NCBI GenBank assembly: GCA_015501585.1 | Contig: JADNRY010000025.1 | Location: forward strand, 352,979-416,978 | Direction: 5' to 3' | Length of the DNA stretch: 64,000 bases | DNA from: Rhodocollybia butyracea | Taxonomy: Eukaryota; Basidiomycota; Agaricomycetes; Agaricales; Omphalotaceae | Shown: positions 33,293-47,991 of the stretch, piece by piece | Position numbering within the stretch: position 1 is the first letter of the stretch | How the letters are laid out: the number at the start of each line of letters is the position of its first letter | Notes under the pieces: generated by a model | The model's database searches: none | Told to the model about the DNA's origin: nothing | What the model saw: only the letters and a program-made list of their open reading frames with translations | Translations under genes and position numbers: made by a program

Positions 33293-35155
33293 TTACTTAC
33301 TCCACTCGTTACACATATTCCTCTTCATCCATGTCGTCCCAGGGCCAGTGAGCGCTGATCTCCGCCTGATCCCAGCCGACTTAGCACCCGCCAATCCCTC
33401 TTCCTTGGCCCTCCTGAAGAACGCCACAGCATCCTCATAATCCTCAGTAGACACCCAGCCATCCTCCCCGAGGCCGACTATGTTCTGCAACATCGCAAAA
33501 ACGTTGTCTGCTGTCGCTTGTACTTCATTCAGGTTCTTCGTCTCGCATACTTCCTCAGCGTCGAACTCGACTGGACAGGGCATGCCTCCCCCTGAAAGCG
33601 CCGTCCAGTTCTCTGTTGCTTGTATCAGCGCAAGCTTCAGCTCGAACGTCTCGCCTTCCCAGGGGCTACCAGCGTGAAGGAAGAGACGGTCGGTAAAGGC
33701 AGCGTAGTGGAGCTTGTTGCGCTCCTCCATGCTTTTGACATAGTGGTAATGCACGAGGCGGTCACGGTAGACCACCTCCGCTCTGATTCGATTGACCTCG
33801 TCCAGTTGGTCGAAATCCTCTGGGAGCGACGGCACCGTCATAGATTGCGACACTGGATCATCGTAGTTCTGGAGGCGCTGGGGGACACCGGCGGAAACAT
33901 GGGCAGGATGGAGGCGTGTTGCCAGTCAAGTAGGCCGATAAGTTGACAGTCAGAGTCAGGCGACGTCGACACGATGATATTGCTCTGCTGGAGGTCTGGA
34001 TGGCGAATGCAGAAACGACTGAGAGTGGGGTCCCTAGGGACGAGTGAGGCTGCGAGGCGAAGATAAAGGTTCAGGTTTTTGATGTGGGCCGACGGCGACT
34101 GTTCCTGGTACTGATAACCAGCCCTCCTCTCGCGCCGGAACGGCATGAGGGGTTGATCGAACTGCTTCAAGTAAGCAAGTTCTTTGCGGGCTCCTGCCAC
34201 GAGAGCTGCTTCGGCACTTGGGTCTATAATTATCAGCTGATTCAAGGGCGTAATACTGAAAAGGCAAAAAAAGGCGTACAGGGTCCCCGGTTCACGTCGA
34301 GCCTTGATCTTTTCCCATACCAAAGAGGCAATCTTGTATCTGGACCAATGCAGAAACGATCGTCCTCCAGCGGTATGCCCAGTCCCTTGGCAGTCTTCTC
34401 CAAATCTTTCGTAAAGTATAGGCTCCCGCCAGCAGGAAAAGACAGCGACATCATAGCCGACTCGAGTTGAGTGAGCTGACGGATAACGGAGATGACTTCC
34501 TGGTCGCTTAGGTTAGGTCAGGCGTCGCTGAGCTTGGTGCCTCGAACAAACTGCATCAAGATATACTCGGTTCCAGCAGCGTTGTCCGAGTCGGCGAGTA
34601 ACCATATATCTTAACAGTAACCAGAGAACGCAGGAATCCAAAGTGGCAACTTCGCTGGCGACAGCGTAAAACTTAGGCGCGGTGACAGGGTACGGAATAC
34701 GAGCGACCATTTTGAAGCCGTCGCGTAGGGTGATGAGGAGGGTCCGGTTGAATCCGCCCTCGGCGAGCTTCGACACGTTGACGACGTTGGCAGGACTTTG
34801 ATTAACAGACTCCGCTGCAAGTCGACATAGCGCGTCGACGTTGAAGACAAGCCTCCGTTCTTTGTGGCGAAGAGCATTGTTGTAGCTAAACGAGTTATGT
34901 TACGAGCCAGATATGTATTGTGTATGAGACTTACACCCAATTTCCCGATGTGTATTCGAACAGATCTTGATAGGAATTTGACATGATATCTTGATGAGAA
35001 TTTGCCACGGTAGCGAGTGCGCAACGTGGTACAAACTGTGGCAGGGTGGAGAAGGAAGAGTATAGTGAGCAAAGTGAGACTGGAGCTTTTTGTACGTTGA
35101 AAACAAGCTTTGCTCTCCCAAGGTGGAGCATGCCACTGAGGGAAGAAGGCAACAA
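33293..35155 (-). pseudogene. AIM9/APH-type mitochondrial phosphotransferase, disrupted
   Basis: Minus strand. A probable mitochondrial leader from 35155 ends in DLFEYTSGNW, spliced to YNNALRHKERRLVFNV. Then come KLAEGGFNRTLLITLRDGFK, MVARIPYPVTAPKFYAVASE, DSDNAAGTEYILMQFVRGTK, MSLSFPAGGSLYFTKDLEK, the catalytic-loop HPDLQQSNIIVS, LLDWQHASILPMF and the long C-terminal exon ending at 33293. This is the AIM9/FMP29 family order. Lesions: one T missing near 34635, one G near 34592 and one G near 33888, plus a TGA (34518-34520) where the family expects Trp (L-S-D-A-stop-P-N-L). Three of four are homopolymer contractions. The nonsense codon is a real substitution, so pseudogene is favoured. Diverged direct repeats flank the gene. 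Confidence 0.75.
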
Positions 35156-35303
35156 CGATTTTCCTAGCGGGCCGAGTCGGCGACACCTGACATGCCGGCG
35201 CTTATGTACATCGCCCGATAGTGAAAAAGTAGATTTGGGACAACTCTACCTTGCCCTCTACCTCCACTTTGCAAGTAGAGCTGTTTCTGCCACTACAGAT
35301 GTC

Positions 35304-35945
35304 CAGCAAGCCACTATCGATAAAAGTGTCGCCTGTGCTGTGACTGCAACGATGATCAGATGGGATAGAACCACGCGTTCAACACGACCTAACACGACTC
35401 AGTCAGTCTATATTGTTGTAGGATAAGCTCTTTAAGCCCACTCAATTCAAAGATTGCCTATAGCCCCATCCGCTATACAGCAGAAGATCTCGAGAAGACT
35501 TTTCTTTGTTGATAAGTATCTGGAGACAACTGTGCGAAATCGAGAACTGACTTGTCGGAAATATCTCGCTTCATAGTGTGCGATCTTGTATAATGTCCCG
35601 TTTCCAGTGCGCCTCTGCAGTTTCCTTTCCTTCCAGCACTCGGAGTCTCGAATGGACAGTATGAGCGGTTCCGTGCAGTTCGATACGTGCCCCAACAAAT
35701 TCAATGATAGAGCTGTAAGTGTCAATTATTTTGGCTATTGACTATCTGAGGAACTACTGCTAAATCTTGCCAGTGAATGTAAAACGCTATCAACTCGCTA
35801 GATGTGCGACAGATGTGCGCTCTTCGGTTTTTCTGTGTGGATGCGTCTGGTGAACCAGGTCTATTTAATACGATTAGACCGTCTGCCATTGCTAAAATGT
35901 TACTCACCGGGAGCTGGAAGTACTAAATGAGTAGGTTTCTCTGGC
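35304..35945. repeat. Diverged direct repeat, right copy
   Basis: Counterpart of 31814-32500, about 3.49 kb away in the same orientation. It lies directly upstream of the AIM9-like gene and so probably includes its promoter. Confidence 0.8.
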
Positions 35946-36361
35946 ACTCGTGTTACCGCGCCGCCTGGGCAGCTGGAAAGCCTCTAAACACATCTACACA
36001 CGGTACACACTCTGTACAGTAACTGATTCTTGATCGCCTGGCATTGGCAAGGGTTCGGAATCAGAGGGTTTCATGTGTATACATAATATCACTGGGTAAC
36101 ATTGCACCAGAGCTACAAAAATTGCTCATATTTCAGTGATCGTTCGTGGGCAGCTGAACAGCCTTTAAACTCTTCTTGCCTTTCTTTTTCTCTCATTTCT
36201 CAGCTTGAGAAACTTGTTCTGTTCAGACTCGGGAGTCAGGACACGAACCGATCCAACCAGATCTAGAGGTATGTCATTTTGACCACTCATACCTACTATA
36301 GGTGCTTATAAAAACAACTTGTCTTGAACACAGCTTGCTGGTCAAGCTACAGTTCTCAACA

Positions 36362-37202
36362 ATGCGCGCTAGCCTTCTCGTATTTATGCTTATAGCTAGC
36401 TCCATGCTTGCTGTGTGTATGCCAGCGAAGATCAAGGACTTTGCCGAAAGAGAAAGACCTCCGGCGGGTCTGGCGAGTCGACGAAACCAACCATAAAAGC
36501 CGGATCTTCGAAGCCTCGGAAGGAAAAAACCTCAGAAGCCAATACGTGTAAGTTTAGTAGCTAATCACCTATACTTCATACCCACATTTTGCCAGACTGT
36601 GACCTTCGTGCATGGCAAAGCAGGTTCAAGCTTGGGAACGGAGCCGATTAGGATTACACGGAGCTGAGCGCTTTCAAACAGTATTTCACCAAAGCGATCG
36701 ATGAGGCCATCGGCCACGAAGCAGAATACGAATTCCGAGGTTTATTGGCACCATCAGGAGACAAACGGAAATGGCTTTATTTCATTATCACCGAAGAGGG
36801 GCGTACAAAAACATTTTTTGGGTGGGCAGCAAGAGGCGGTGAGCAGTCGATAGTCACGGATCTCTTTTTCTTGCGTTCCTTATATATGTTTTGCTAGTTT
36901 CATGGAAAATGGGCAGTGGTATGTATCCGAAAAAGAGTGAAAACACGCCTGGTGCTTTTGAAGCGTTGTATGTTGGCGTTAGCTGGGGCAAGCCAAGAGA
37001 CACCTTTACACTCATTTACACACCTCCATCGAATGATCCCCTCGAGCGGAAAAAGTACCGTGTATGGAAGGGCTGTTTGGACAAATATATGGAACAGCCG
37101 GTCTATCCTCCTCCTTTTCCTTCTCGTCCTGAAGACTTTCAACCTCCGGATTCTAGAATTGGTTCTAAAAAGGAATATACCTCTCCTTATGAACCGGTCT
37201 GA
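36362..37202 (+). pseudogene. Small secreted protein candidate, frame-disrupted
   Basis: Starts with a good signal peptide, MRASLLVFMLIASSMLAVCM (36362 on). Downstream exons read LRAWQSRFKLGNGAD, then DYTELSAFKQYFTKAIDEAI and GLLAPSGDKRKWLYFIITEE. After an intron with AG at about 36898 comes VSWKMGSGMYPKKSENTPGA, and the frame closes at 37202. The signal-peptide frame stops at 36496 and must shift to reach the second segment, and a TAG interrupts LGNGAD and DYTEL. No family is recognised. Either a decayed effector-like gene or a gene with sequence errors. Confidence 0.35.
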
Positions 37203-37662
37203 ATGGATACGGTACTGATGAGCGCTTGTTTCTACGTACAATGTACAATGGTATCTGTTGCGTCTTCCCACCTCTCTGTTGGTCATTCAATATTCAGTAC
37301 TCATATTGAGAAGTAGTGGTGAAGTGTATAGGTATCTTATCTCTTTGATTGTTGCCATCTAGCGCGCGTCGGAAGGGAAGCCACCCACCGGCCCGTGATT
37401 CACATCAGGACGCGCTGTCATTCTCCCCACCGAACATCTTTCCAACTCCTGGAACCACATGTCTTCAAAATATTCGTGGTCTTTCATCAGAGACTGCGAT
37501 TCGACTGAATCTTCGGATTCTGACCGCGTGAAGGTGCCCTGCCCGACAATAATCCGTTTCGTGTCTCGTGAGCACTTGAAGAATCAACACGTCTCTGGTC
37601 TCGTTAAAATCTGAACCTCATGACGATGTCCTGAAAACCCTGGCTATAAACTGGATGAAATA
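37203..37662. other. Intergenic upstream of carboxylesterase
   Basis: No gene or distinctive element seen. Confidence 0.4.
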
Positions 37663-40419
<2,757 letters not shown>

Positions 40420-40872
40420 ATTATCGAGCAAACGATCTTTTTTGAAAAGATAAAGATTGTCGTACAAACGGCTTTTGAGCTGGGTACTGTGGGTCCAGTA
40501 TTAGCTTGACCCTTTGGTTAGGACTGTTTGAGGCGCAACCTTTGTATGTGAGTTCTGAATCTCTAAATGTCCATGATTGGCTCATTTTAGATGCCTGTTC
40601 TCATATATGCCATGCAGAAGATTTGCCAATCTTTGAGTGGCCATGTTTTGAGTCTATCACAGAACTCATCATTCAGCCTTTTATGTTAAGATGCTTGCTA
40701 AATCTCACAAATGTAGTTTCAACACACTGGCACCGAACAGAATAAGCAGGTCATTCCAATGTTAGTTCATGATTGATATTTCATTTTAGCTATGCTGTGT
40801 GGATATCATTGCCCCGTGAAGTTAGTGTCTTCCTGGCATTATCGCTTAGTTGCATGCCGGCTGAACCAAACC

Positions 40873-40882
40873 ATATATAAGA
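40873..40882 (+). promoter_or_regulatory. TATA box candidate
   Basis: ATATATAAG-type word about 20 bp before the P450 start codon at 40900. It suggests a very short 5' UTR or a further upstream start. Confidence 0.4.
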
Positions 40883-40899
40883 GAATTGTCTTCTCTTCC

Positions 40900-43212
40900 A
40901 TGAGAAGAAAGATGTTGACTCTGCTTATAGCTGTGATTATGTTGGTCATAATTACCTTTGTGCTCAAGAGAAGGGATTCATCTCTGTCTAATCTTCGAGG
41001 TCCAGCCCCATCTTCTTATATTCTAGGTCGTTGTTCTTTAGCCCCCCTTTTGTCATATGCTGATGGCTTTTTGCTTCTGGACCCACAGGTCATGAATATG
41101 AACTGACCCAACAAAGTGACGTTGGAAAACTGGAATTTGCGTGGCTCGAGAAGTATGGTCCAACAATGCGAGTTTTTGGATGTTTTTCTGTATGATCCAT
41201 CTTTGTTCCCAAATGTCGCTTGCCAATGTTTTGCAGGAGGAGGTTCTGATGATTGCAGACCCAATGGGTTTACAGCATATTTTGCAATCCCAAAATTATC
41301 CCAAGACCAAAGATATTCGTCTCATTGCCGAACGGGTATTCGGTCGAGGCCTGCTGTGGGCAACAGGCAATGCACATCATCGGCTCAGGAGGGCTCTTAA
41401 TCCCGCGTTTTCCACTCAGCAGCTAAAGCATTTCGTACCACTTTTTCAGGAAACAACAACTCAAGTGAGTGATTTTCACTCCTATTTCACCTCCTCCTTT
41501 GATGTGCAACGTATATAGCTTGTTGAAAGATGGAAAGAGGAGTTGAAAGGAGGGTCCATGATATTCAACATGGCAGAGTGGATACCAAAAATCACTTTAG
41601 ATGTCATTGGTCGAAGTTGAGCGCGTTTTACTAATTCAATATCTGCTGTGTATTGAGCAATCTCTATCATAGGCGCGTTCGATTTCAAGTTTGGTGTCCT
41701 CGACGGAACCTCGAAGTACAATGAGTTGTACTGCGCAATCAGAGACATGTTGTATGTAAAATTTCCTTCAGCCGATATAATTTCGGTTACGCTGGGTTAT
41801 CCTATAGCCTCGATTCAAAGTCCCCTTCGACCGTTACAGTGATCTATAGTGCACTACGTCGGCGCCTCCCCGAAAGTCTCAGTTTCAAGCTGTTTACAAC
41901 CAAAGAAGATCGTCGGCTTTCGGCTTTTTTGACTACTGCGCAAGCGACAGCGAAAGTGATACTGGTTCAAAAACTTGAAGCGCAGACCCCTGGTCCTAAT
42001 AACGAGGGTGATAAAGACATCCTGAGTGTTCTAGGTCAGTGCTGAAATTGATCTCCATTGCCTCGCCCCAACCTCTTTTCTAGTTCGCGCGCTGTCATTT
42101 GACGATGCTAGAAGACGATTGACCCAAGACGAAATAATTTCGCAGATGGCGTGAGAATTGACTTGATCGCGACGTCATGAATTTGTACTGATTCTGTTTG
42201 AACCCAGAACAATCTTACTAGCTGGTCACGAAACCAGTTCGGGGAGCATGTCATGGATGCTATACGAATTAAGCAAGCATCCCGAAAGCCAAACCACGCT
42301 CTACGAAGAAATCGCGGCACTCCGGGCAAGGATTGGATACGACACACCCCTCAAACCCGAACACTACGACTCAATGCCATTTCTCAACGCTGTCATCAAG
42401 GTAAAATTGTGTCCAGTGAGAAACTCCTTTACCTTACATATGCTTATGACCAGGAATCGCTGCGTCTGAATCCAATACTCCCAATGTTAGTACGAGAAGC
42501 AAGTTGTGATGATACAATTCCTTTGTCTATCCCTGTGAAAACGAATTCTGGGAGTGTTTTATCCCATATCCCGATTACCAAAGGCCAAAGAATTCTACTA
42601 CCTTTCAGTGTCTATAATCGGTGAATGGAATCTCATTTTTCTGTTGGCCTACCTAACTCACGATTATAGGCTCAGTCAGGTATGGGGGGAGGACGCAAAC
42701 TCTTGGAATCCGCGACGGTTTTTTTGAACGACAAGAGAGAAGTCTTTCTTGGAGTTTATGGAAATTTGTATGTATTGTGGCACTCTTTATTGTATTTGAA
42801 GGCTTATCCTATGATAGAGCAACATTTAGTGAGCGGTCTCCCAGACGCTCTCATTGTCAACTCATCGATGTATTTCAGGCGGCGGCGTAAGATCTTGCAT
42901 TGGGTAGGTATACGATTCTTTCGCATATGTACTCGCTAACTATTCGCTCTTATCAGCTGGCAATTTGCGTACGTGATGATCCCCATACCCATGTCCAAGT
43001 AGTTTAGAGATTCATTCTTCTCCAGTGTCATGGAGCTTCAAGCCATGCTATTTGGGATCATTGAGTCTTTTGAATTCGGCTTACCTTTTGAAGATTTGGA
43101 TGTTCAGAGAATTCCCTCTATTTTGATGGTTCCGATGATTCGAGGGCAGCCGGAGCTAGGAGTTCAGTTACCTTTGAAGGTAACGCAGCGTAGAGGCTCC
43201 AGCAGCGCTTAA
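40900..43212 (+). CDS. Cytochrome P450 (CYP), one apparent frameshift
   Basis: Fourteen exons: 40900-41026, 41089-41189, 41237-41464, 41519-41609, 41673-41751, 41808-42034, 42084-42150, 42208-42400, 42454-42620, 42670-42767, 42818-42828, 42879-42903, 42957-42968 and 43026-43212. Anchor MLTLLIAVIMLVIITFVLKR. I-helix LLAGHETSSGSMSW, K-helix ESLRLNP (E-x-x-R), WNPRRFF, haem loop ATFSGGVRSCIGWQFA assembled from 11-, 25- and 12-nt exons. The only break is in exon 10: after RRFF the T run at 42719-42725 has seven T where eight restore LNDKREVFLGVYGNL. It is a membrane monooxygenase of unknown substrate. It lies 480 bp after the carboxylesterase on the same strand. Confidence 0.8.
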
Positions 43213-43995
43213 TATTGTTGACATGATTAAATTTGGAGGAGAGACTATATTACTACTTACTACTATGCGAACATATTGTCACTGTGGAGCTATTGTTCGG
43301 TAGATGGCCTTCTCTGCATAAAGGAAGACGTCCCCTAATTCTAGGCAGACTGTTGAGAACATTCACAAAGTACTTACTACGTACTAGAGTTGGATATTAG
43401 CGAAAAAGGCCCGATTTTGGCTATGATTATTTTGTAGCAATTAGACGCACTATTCATGAAGAAATGCTTCAACCAGTCGTCAAACTCGTAGAACGTCAGA
43501 GAATCATTGACCCGTATTTGGTTGGTACATATTACAGTGAGAAAAAAGATAATGGATTCGAGGTTTGTGAAACGGGTGATAAATTGATGATAACACGATA
43601 AGGATGGTAGATGGTAGAGGGATACAAAAATTAGTAGCAGTCCTAAGGAGCGTGTATCGCAAGGCGACTAGCACTATTCCACAACGAAAATGATGTCTCA
43701 ACTTTAAAATAATCAGTTCATACAATGTGGAAAAGGATAGAGCGTACACCATAAACTGAGAACCTCGAATCCAAATCCACTTTCCTCTTTGCTTTCCATT
43801 TCCTCTCTCTAAGATAATCCGCAGCTCTTCGCCGGTCACCTTCATTAACGAACGCCATACCATAATCACCGCTAGATCTCCGCCAAAGGTCAGATGATGC
43901 ACCTGTCGTTGCTTAGGAACATCAAGATAAAATATGATGATAGTTGATATTATACGGTGGTGAGCCTCTTCAAATCCAGTGTTTGGAACCATGTT
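43213..43995. other. Intergenic between convergent P450 and UBC6
   Basis: Only weak ORFs. Nothing recognisable. Confidence 0.4.
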
Positions 43996-45163
43996 TCAAG
44001 TTCTGGCAGAAGAAAGCCTGGAGACGACCACCGCTAATGCTACGACCACTGCCCATCTCCATTTATCCCATAAGACCTGGCCCCAGGATATTGCTGCTCC
44101 AGCTGCTCCTGCAGCGTCATCTGTCGCTTTCGCCTTGAATGCGTCCGATGCTGACGATGATGGTAGAGGAGCGGGTGCATTTGTGGGTAAAGCGTCTGTC
44201 GTTGGAGCGGGGGGGTTGAAAGACGGTAGATTTGGAGGAGTAACTATTTTGGTGGACTGCTGTGGCGGACGCTGCTCGCCCATATTGGGAACAGGTTTGG
44301 GATACTGGGTACAGTACTAAAAATAAAGCAATTCAGACAAAGACCCGAGTGCAACAATGAAAAAACAACGCACTTCAGGAAAAGCCTCTTTGAATTTCGG
44401 CTGGGTCAAATTCCAGGCATGGCTTTTGGACGCAAACTGCCTCTTCTGTGCGTCGCTAGATGTCACTGACCCTGTGGTCATCTCGTCAGAAAGCATAAAT
44501 GATAGTAGACCGGTTAGGCTGGTTGAATTGTAAGAACTGAGAACAGGAGCGAGTGAGAGTAAAGACGACGTACATTGTGGCTACGCTCCAGGCAGGATTC
44601 CAAGAGCCTGGGTGAAAGTCAGACATGGAAAAACAAATCTTCTTGTCGGGATGAAATCGCCCAGACGGTGTTAACATCTTCGTGTGGGTTGTAAATCATT
44701 AGTGTACAAGGACAGCATGGAGGGGCGCACCTTGATACCCGGCGGTTTGAAAGGGTATTCAGAGGGGAATAGGAGAACGCCATGAAATTCTCCGCCTGCG
44801 AAGGGTGAATCCGGAGGACCGCGCTGATTTCGCAATTGGACGGATCACAAATCGAACAAAGCAAAGGGCACAGATACGATGTAAAGAGTCAGATAACGGT
44901 CGCATTGAGCAAATAACCCGAGGGAAACTAACGAGTATATAGTTCCCTGTAGATAGGTTAAATGAAATTGCAGAGGTGTATAGATTGCAGCAACATACAG
45001 GTTAAGATGTTCTTCTCGTCGGGTACAGCCCAGATAAACGGGGGCGGGTCTTTCTGCATCGCAACAAATTCCTTCGTAAGCTACAGCAAAGATGACATTA
45101 GAGTACAGCCATTAATTTGGTGGAAACCAAACATACTCGTTTCTGAGCAGCTTTGCTCGCCAT
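43996..45163 (-). CDS. UBC6: Ubiquitin-conjugating enzyme E2 of the ER membrane (Ubc6/UBE2J type)
   Basis: Seven exons on the minus strand: 45163-45137, 45080-44999, 44946-44933 (14-nt micro-exon encoding W-NYIL), 44823-44731, 44677-44574, 44518-44374 and 44316-43996; 261 residues. Reads [56 protein letters not shown], then [20 protein letters not shown] with the catalytic Cys in the Ubc6-specific context, and [21 protein letters not shown] Pro/Ala/Ser-rich linker leads to a C-terminal tail anchor ([16 protein letters not shown]). Ubc6 supplies ubiquitin for ER-associated degradation. All exons are in frame. Confidence 0.93.
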
Positions 45164-47991
45164 TATCAGGGGTATACAAATTTAGAAATTCAAGTACAAA
45201 AGTGTAGCCGAAAGAGAATATAAGAGAAAAGATACGGTGGATGATGTGAGAGAACAAGAATGAGGCGCGTGGGATTGATAACGAAATAATTCAAGCTGAC
45301 AAAGCAAGCCGATTTTGCCGTTGCCGTTGGTTCTGCTGCTCCAAGAGCCAGGTACTCATCTGCAGTAAGGTTGAGCTCTACTTATGTTGAGTACGGTCAA
45401 TTCGGTAAGCTGCTTTATATGCGTATACATATTAGCTGACTCCTGAAGGTAGGCAATTGCGCTCAAGACGCGCTTCAGCTGTGCAGCCTCGTCCGAGTCC
45501 GGCGAAGATCTGTGATTAAAGGGATATTTAGCCTATTTTGCCTTTGATTCGCTCATCGCAGAGCGTGAAATCACACATCATCGCCGGTCGCAACTACTTG
45601 CTCAATAACACAATAGACCCGGCAAGATGGTAGTCGCTTCAAGACGCTACTCCGGCAACCTAACTTGGTCGTCGATGATTGATTTCCTTCCGGTAGCTTG
45701 AACTACAAGATTTCTCGGGGCGAACTGAGTTCTGGCCATCGTTCCGTAGTGCTAGGAATAGCACTTACGCTTATGTGTGTACTCTAATAAAGGTACTTGG
45801 ACCGGGGCCATAATATCATCAAGACTCAACAGGCTACTATGATGAAGCTTGGTGAGGCTTCAAGTTATTTCCAGGTCTGGGGAGCTATCTAATGCGGTGC
45901 AACCGCTCAAAGGCATATGTAATGCATAACGCTCCAATCCAGGCAATCGTACAATCATGCTAACAATTTCGATGACTCACAATTTGCAGTCTGAGTCGAA
46001 CCTACTGATAAACATACTATCCGATGCTCTGGCAAGGCGACGAGTTCGCAAATTTACAAGCTGATATTCATCTCTATCCTAGAAGGACTAAGGCTATGAA
46101 ACCCCGATGAAGGATTCTATCGTAGTTGATGTAGGACTCAACAAAGTAAGTACCTCAGTCTCGTTACTTTAAGCTTCGTCACTGAGACGGCATTCAAACC
46201 CCTTGCCTTGCTTTTACTACAAGTAGTATTTCAAGGTAATGTCGGCTATGCCGGTGTACCGCATTCAGCCAAGATATGCAGACGTGCTCTGCGCTATGAT
46301 CAGCCCCGTTTTTTCACCACCGGCACCGGAAAATCATAATCGCAACTTGAATATGGATAACCTCTCTGTTTAACTCAAGTTGATTGAGCACATCGTTTCT
46401 TTGGTTAGACGACCAAACATTACCTTGAATACCTGACAGTATTGTATCGTATAGCTTCAAGGCTCTGCAGCATAAGAATCACGGCGTTGATGCTATATGG
46501 TCATCCTTCTACTAATTAGGATCCAATACCGCTTTGGTCTAATTTTCACCGCGTGGAAAGTAAGAGAAAGATGGAGGCAATTTCACTACTTGACAACACA
46601 GACAGATTCACTCTGATCAGAACAATCCTGAGGACGCCCTTGGACGCCCTTAATCTAAAGTTGCTCGTCGACGGGCCAAGAAAATACCTCTTGCCAACTC
46701 GGCGCACTCCCTGCACTGCACCATCCTTCCGCTCACCTGTACATTCGAAACTGGTCAGCACAATTATCCCATGCAAAGCATATATCGCTTCAATGTGATC
46801 TCCCTGCTTTTGTTCGGTCCATATCGTCGTCGCCGCCTACTCCACGAACCTGTCAACGTGGTTTCATGCATCTGGATCCACAGCTAATGGTCGAGGTGGA
46901 GCTAGGAGCTCAGCCCTGCACAAACCCCAGAGAGATGGGAAGGCACTAGCATCCATTCGTGCGGTTGCAGTGCGAGTGACGGTATAAGTCATGCATGTTA
47001 TTAATGTTCTGTGCTATAATTTGCCTCTCTGAGCGCCCGTGCGTAGATTACTAGAGCTATCATCAGTATCTATTCACTCAAACGTGGCATTTCTGTCGTC
47101 GGGCGGCCAAGATTTTTGCTGCAGCAATCCAGAATTCCTTGATATCTCTTAATCCACCTTATATGCTGAGCAAGTCCACACGAACCCCTCAGAATGCCAC
47201 TCAGCTCACTATGTAGCCTTTTTTGTTTTGCCACTGATAATCATCAATCGTACTGTCAGCACCTTGTTAGCTGCGCTTGTACTTGGCGTAGACACGACAC
47301 AGGTCACTAAGTTTCATGATGTGTGCCACTTAAACATGGGCCACGCGTGGCTTATGTCGCGGTAGCTATGTGCAGCCTGTGTTCAGAACGCTGTTTTCAT
47401 TTTTTCTAGAGTTTCCGATTTTTACGCTTGAAGTTTCCCTGAAAATCTCAGAATCCGATCGCAATGGCATACGTACTGTCTACAAGAGCAGAAAACGCAG
47501 TGTAGGGAGGATGCCCTCGAGGAGCTCTCATTAAACAGAGGATCTGACGTAGAAATATCGACTTGCGGCCTGTCAGCTTTTGCTTCAGCCTTCGGGATGT
47601 GTTAAATGCACTTCAAGCGTCCCATTGAAGGTACGGTGTTATAGAGTACTACAAATTTATGTGGCCTCACAGACAGGATCGTATAATTGCCAGAATATAT
47701 CATTTAGGCCAGCCACAATATTATAGCTGAATTTAGTTCGAGCAATAACCGGCTTTGTCCTTTCCTGATTTGTTCCTGATGAGGAGACGGATCAGACGGC
47801 CGCCCGTGTCCATCGTTGCAACTTGCGGCTTGCGGCTCATTCCACCCACGGACCACCATCTGCTAATATTAAGCGGTATTTCTTTTTCGATTCCACTTAC
47901 TAATAACCGGGCTAAGTATAAATCCTATAAGGACCAGGCTGTTGGACCAGGGAATGCATTACTAAAGCAAGAACTTGCTAACTGCTATACC
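45164..47991. other. Large intergenic region, no gene recognised
   Basis: About 2.8 kb with only short ORFs. No repeat, tRNA or transposon end noticed. It must contain the UBC6 and MFS promoters. Confidence 0.35.

Noticed and set aside
43504..43992. 162-residue minus-strand ORF downstream of UBC6
   Set aside because: Hydrophobic low-information translation, no start context or homology; likely 3' non-coding sequence.
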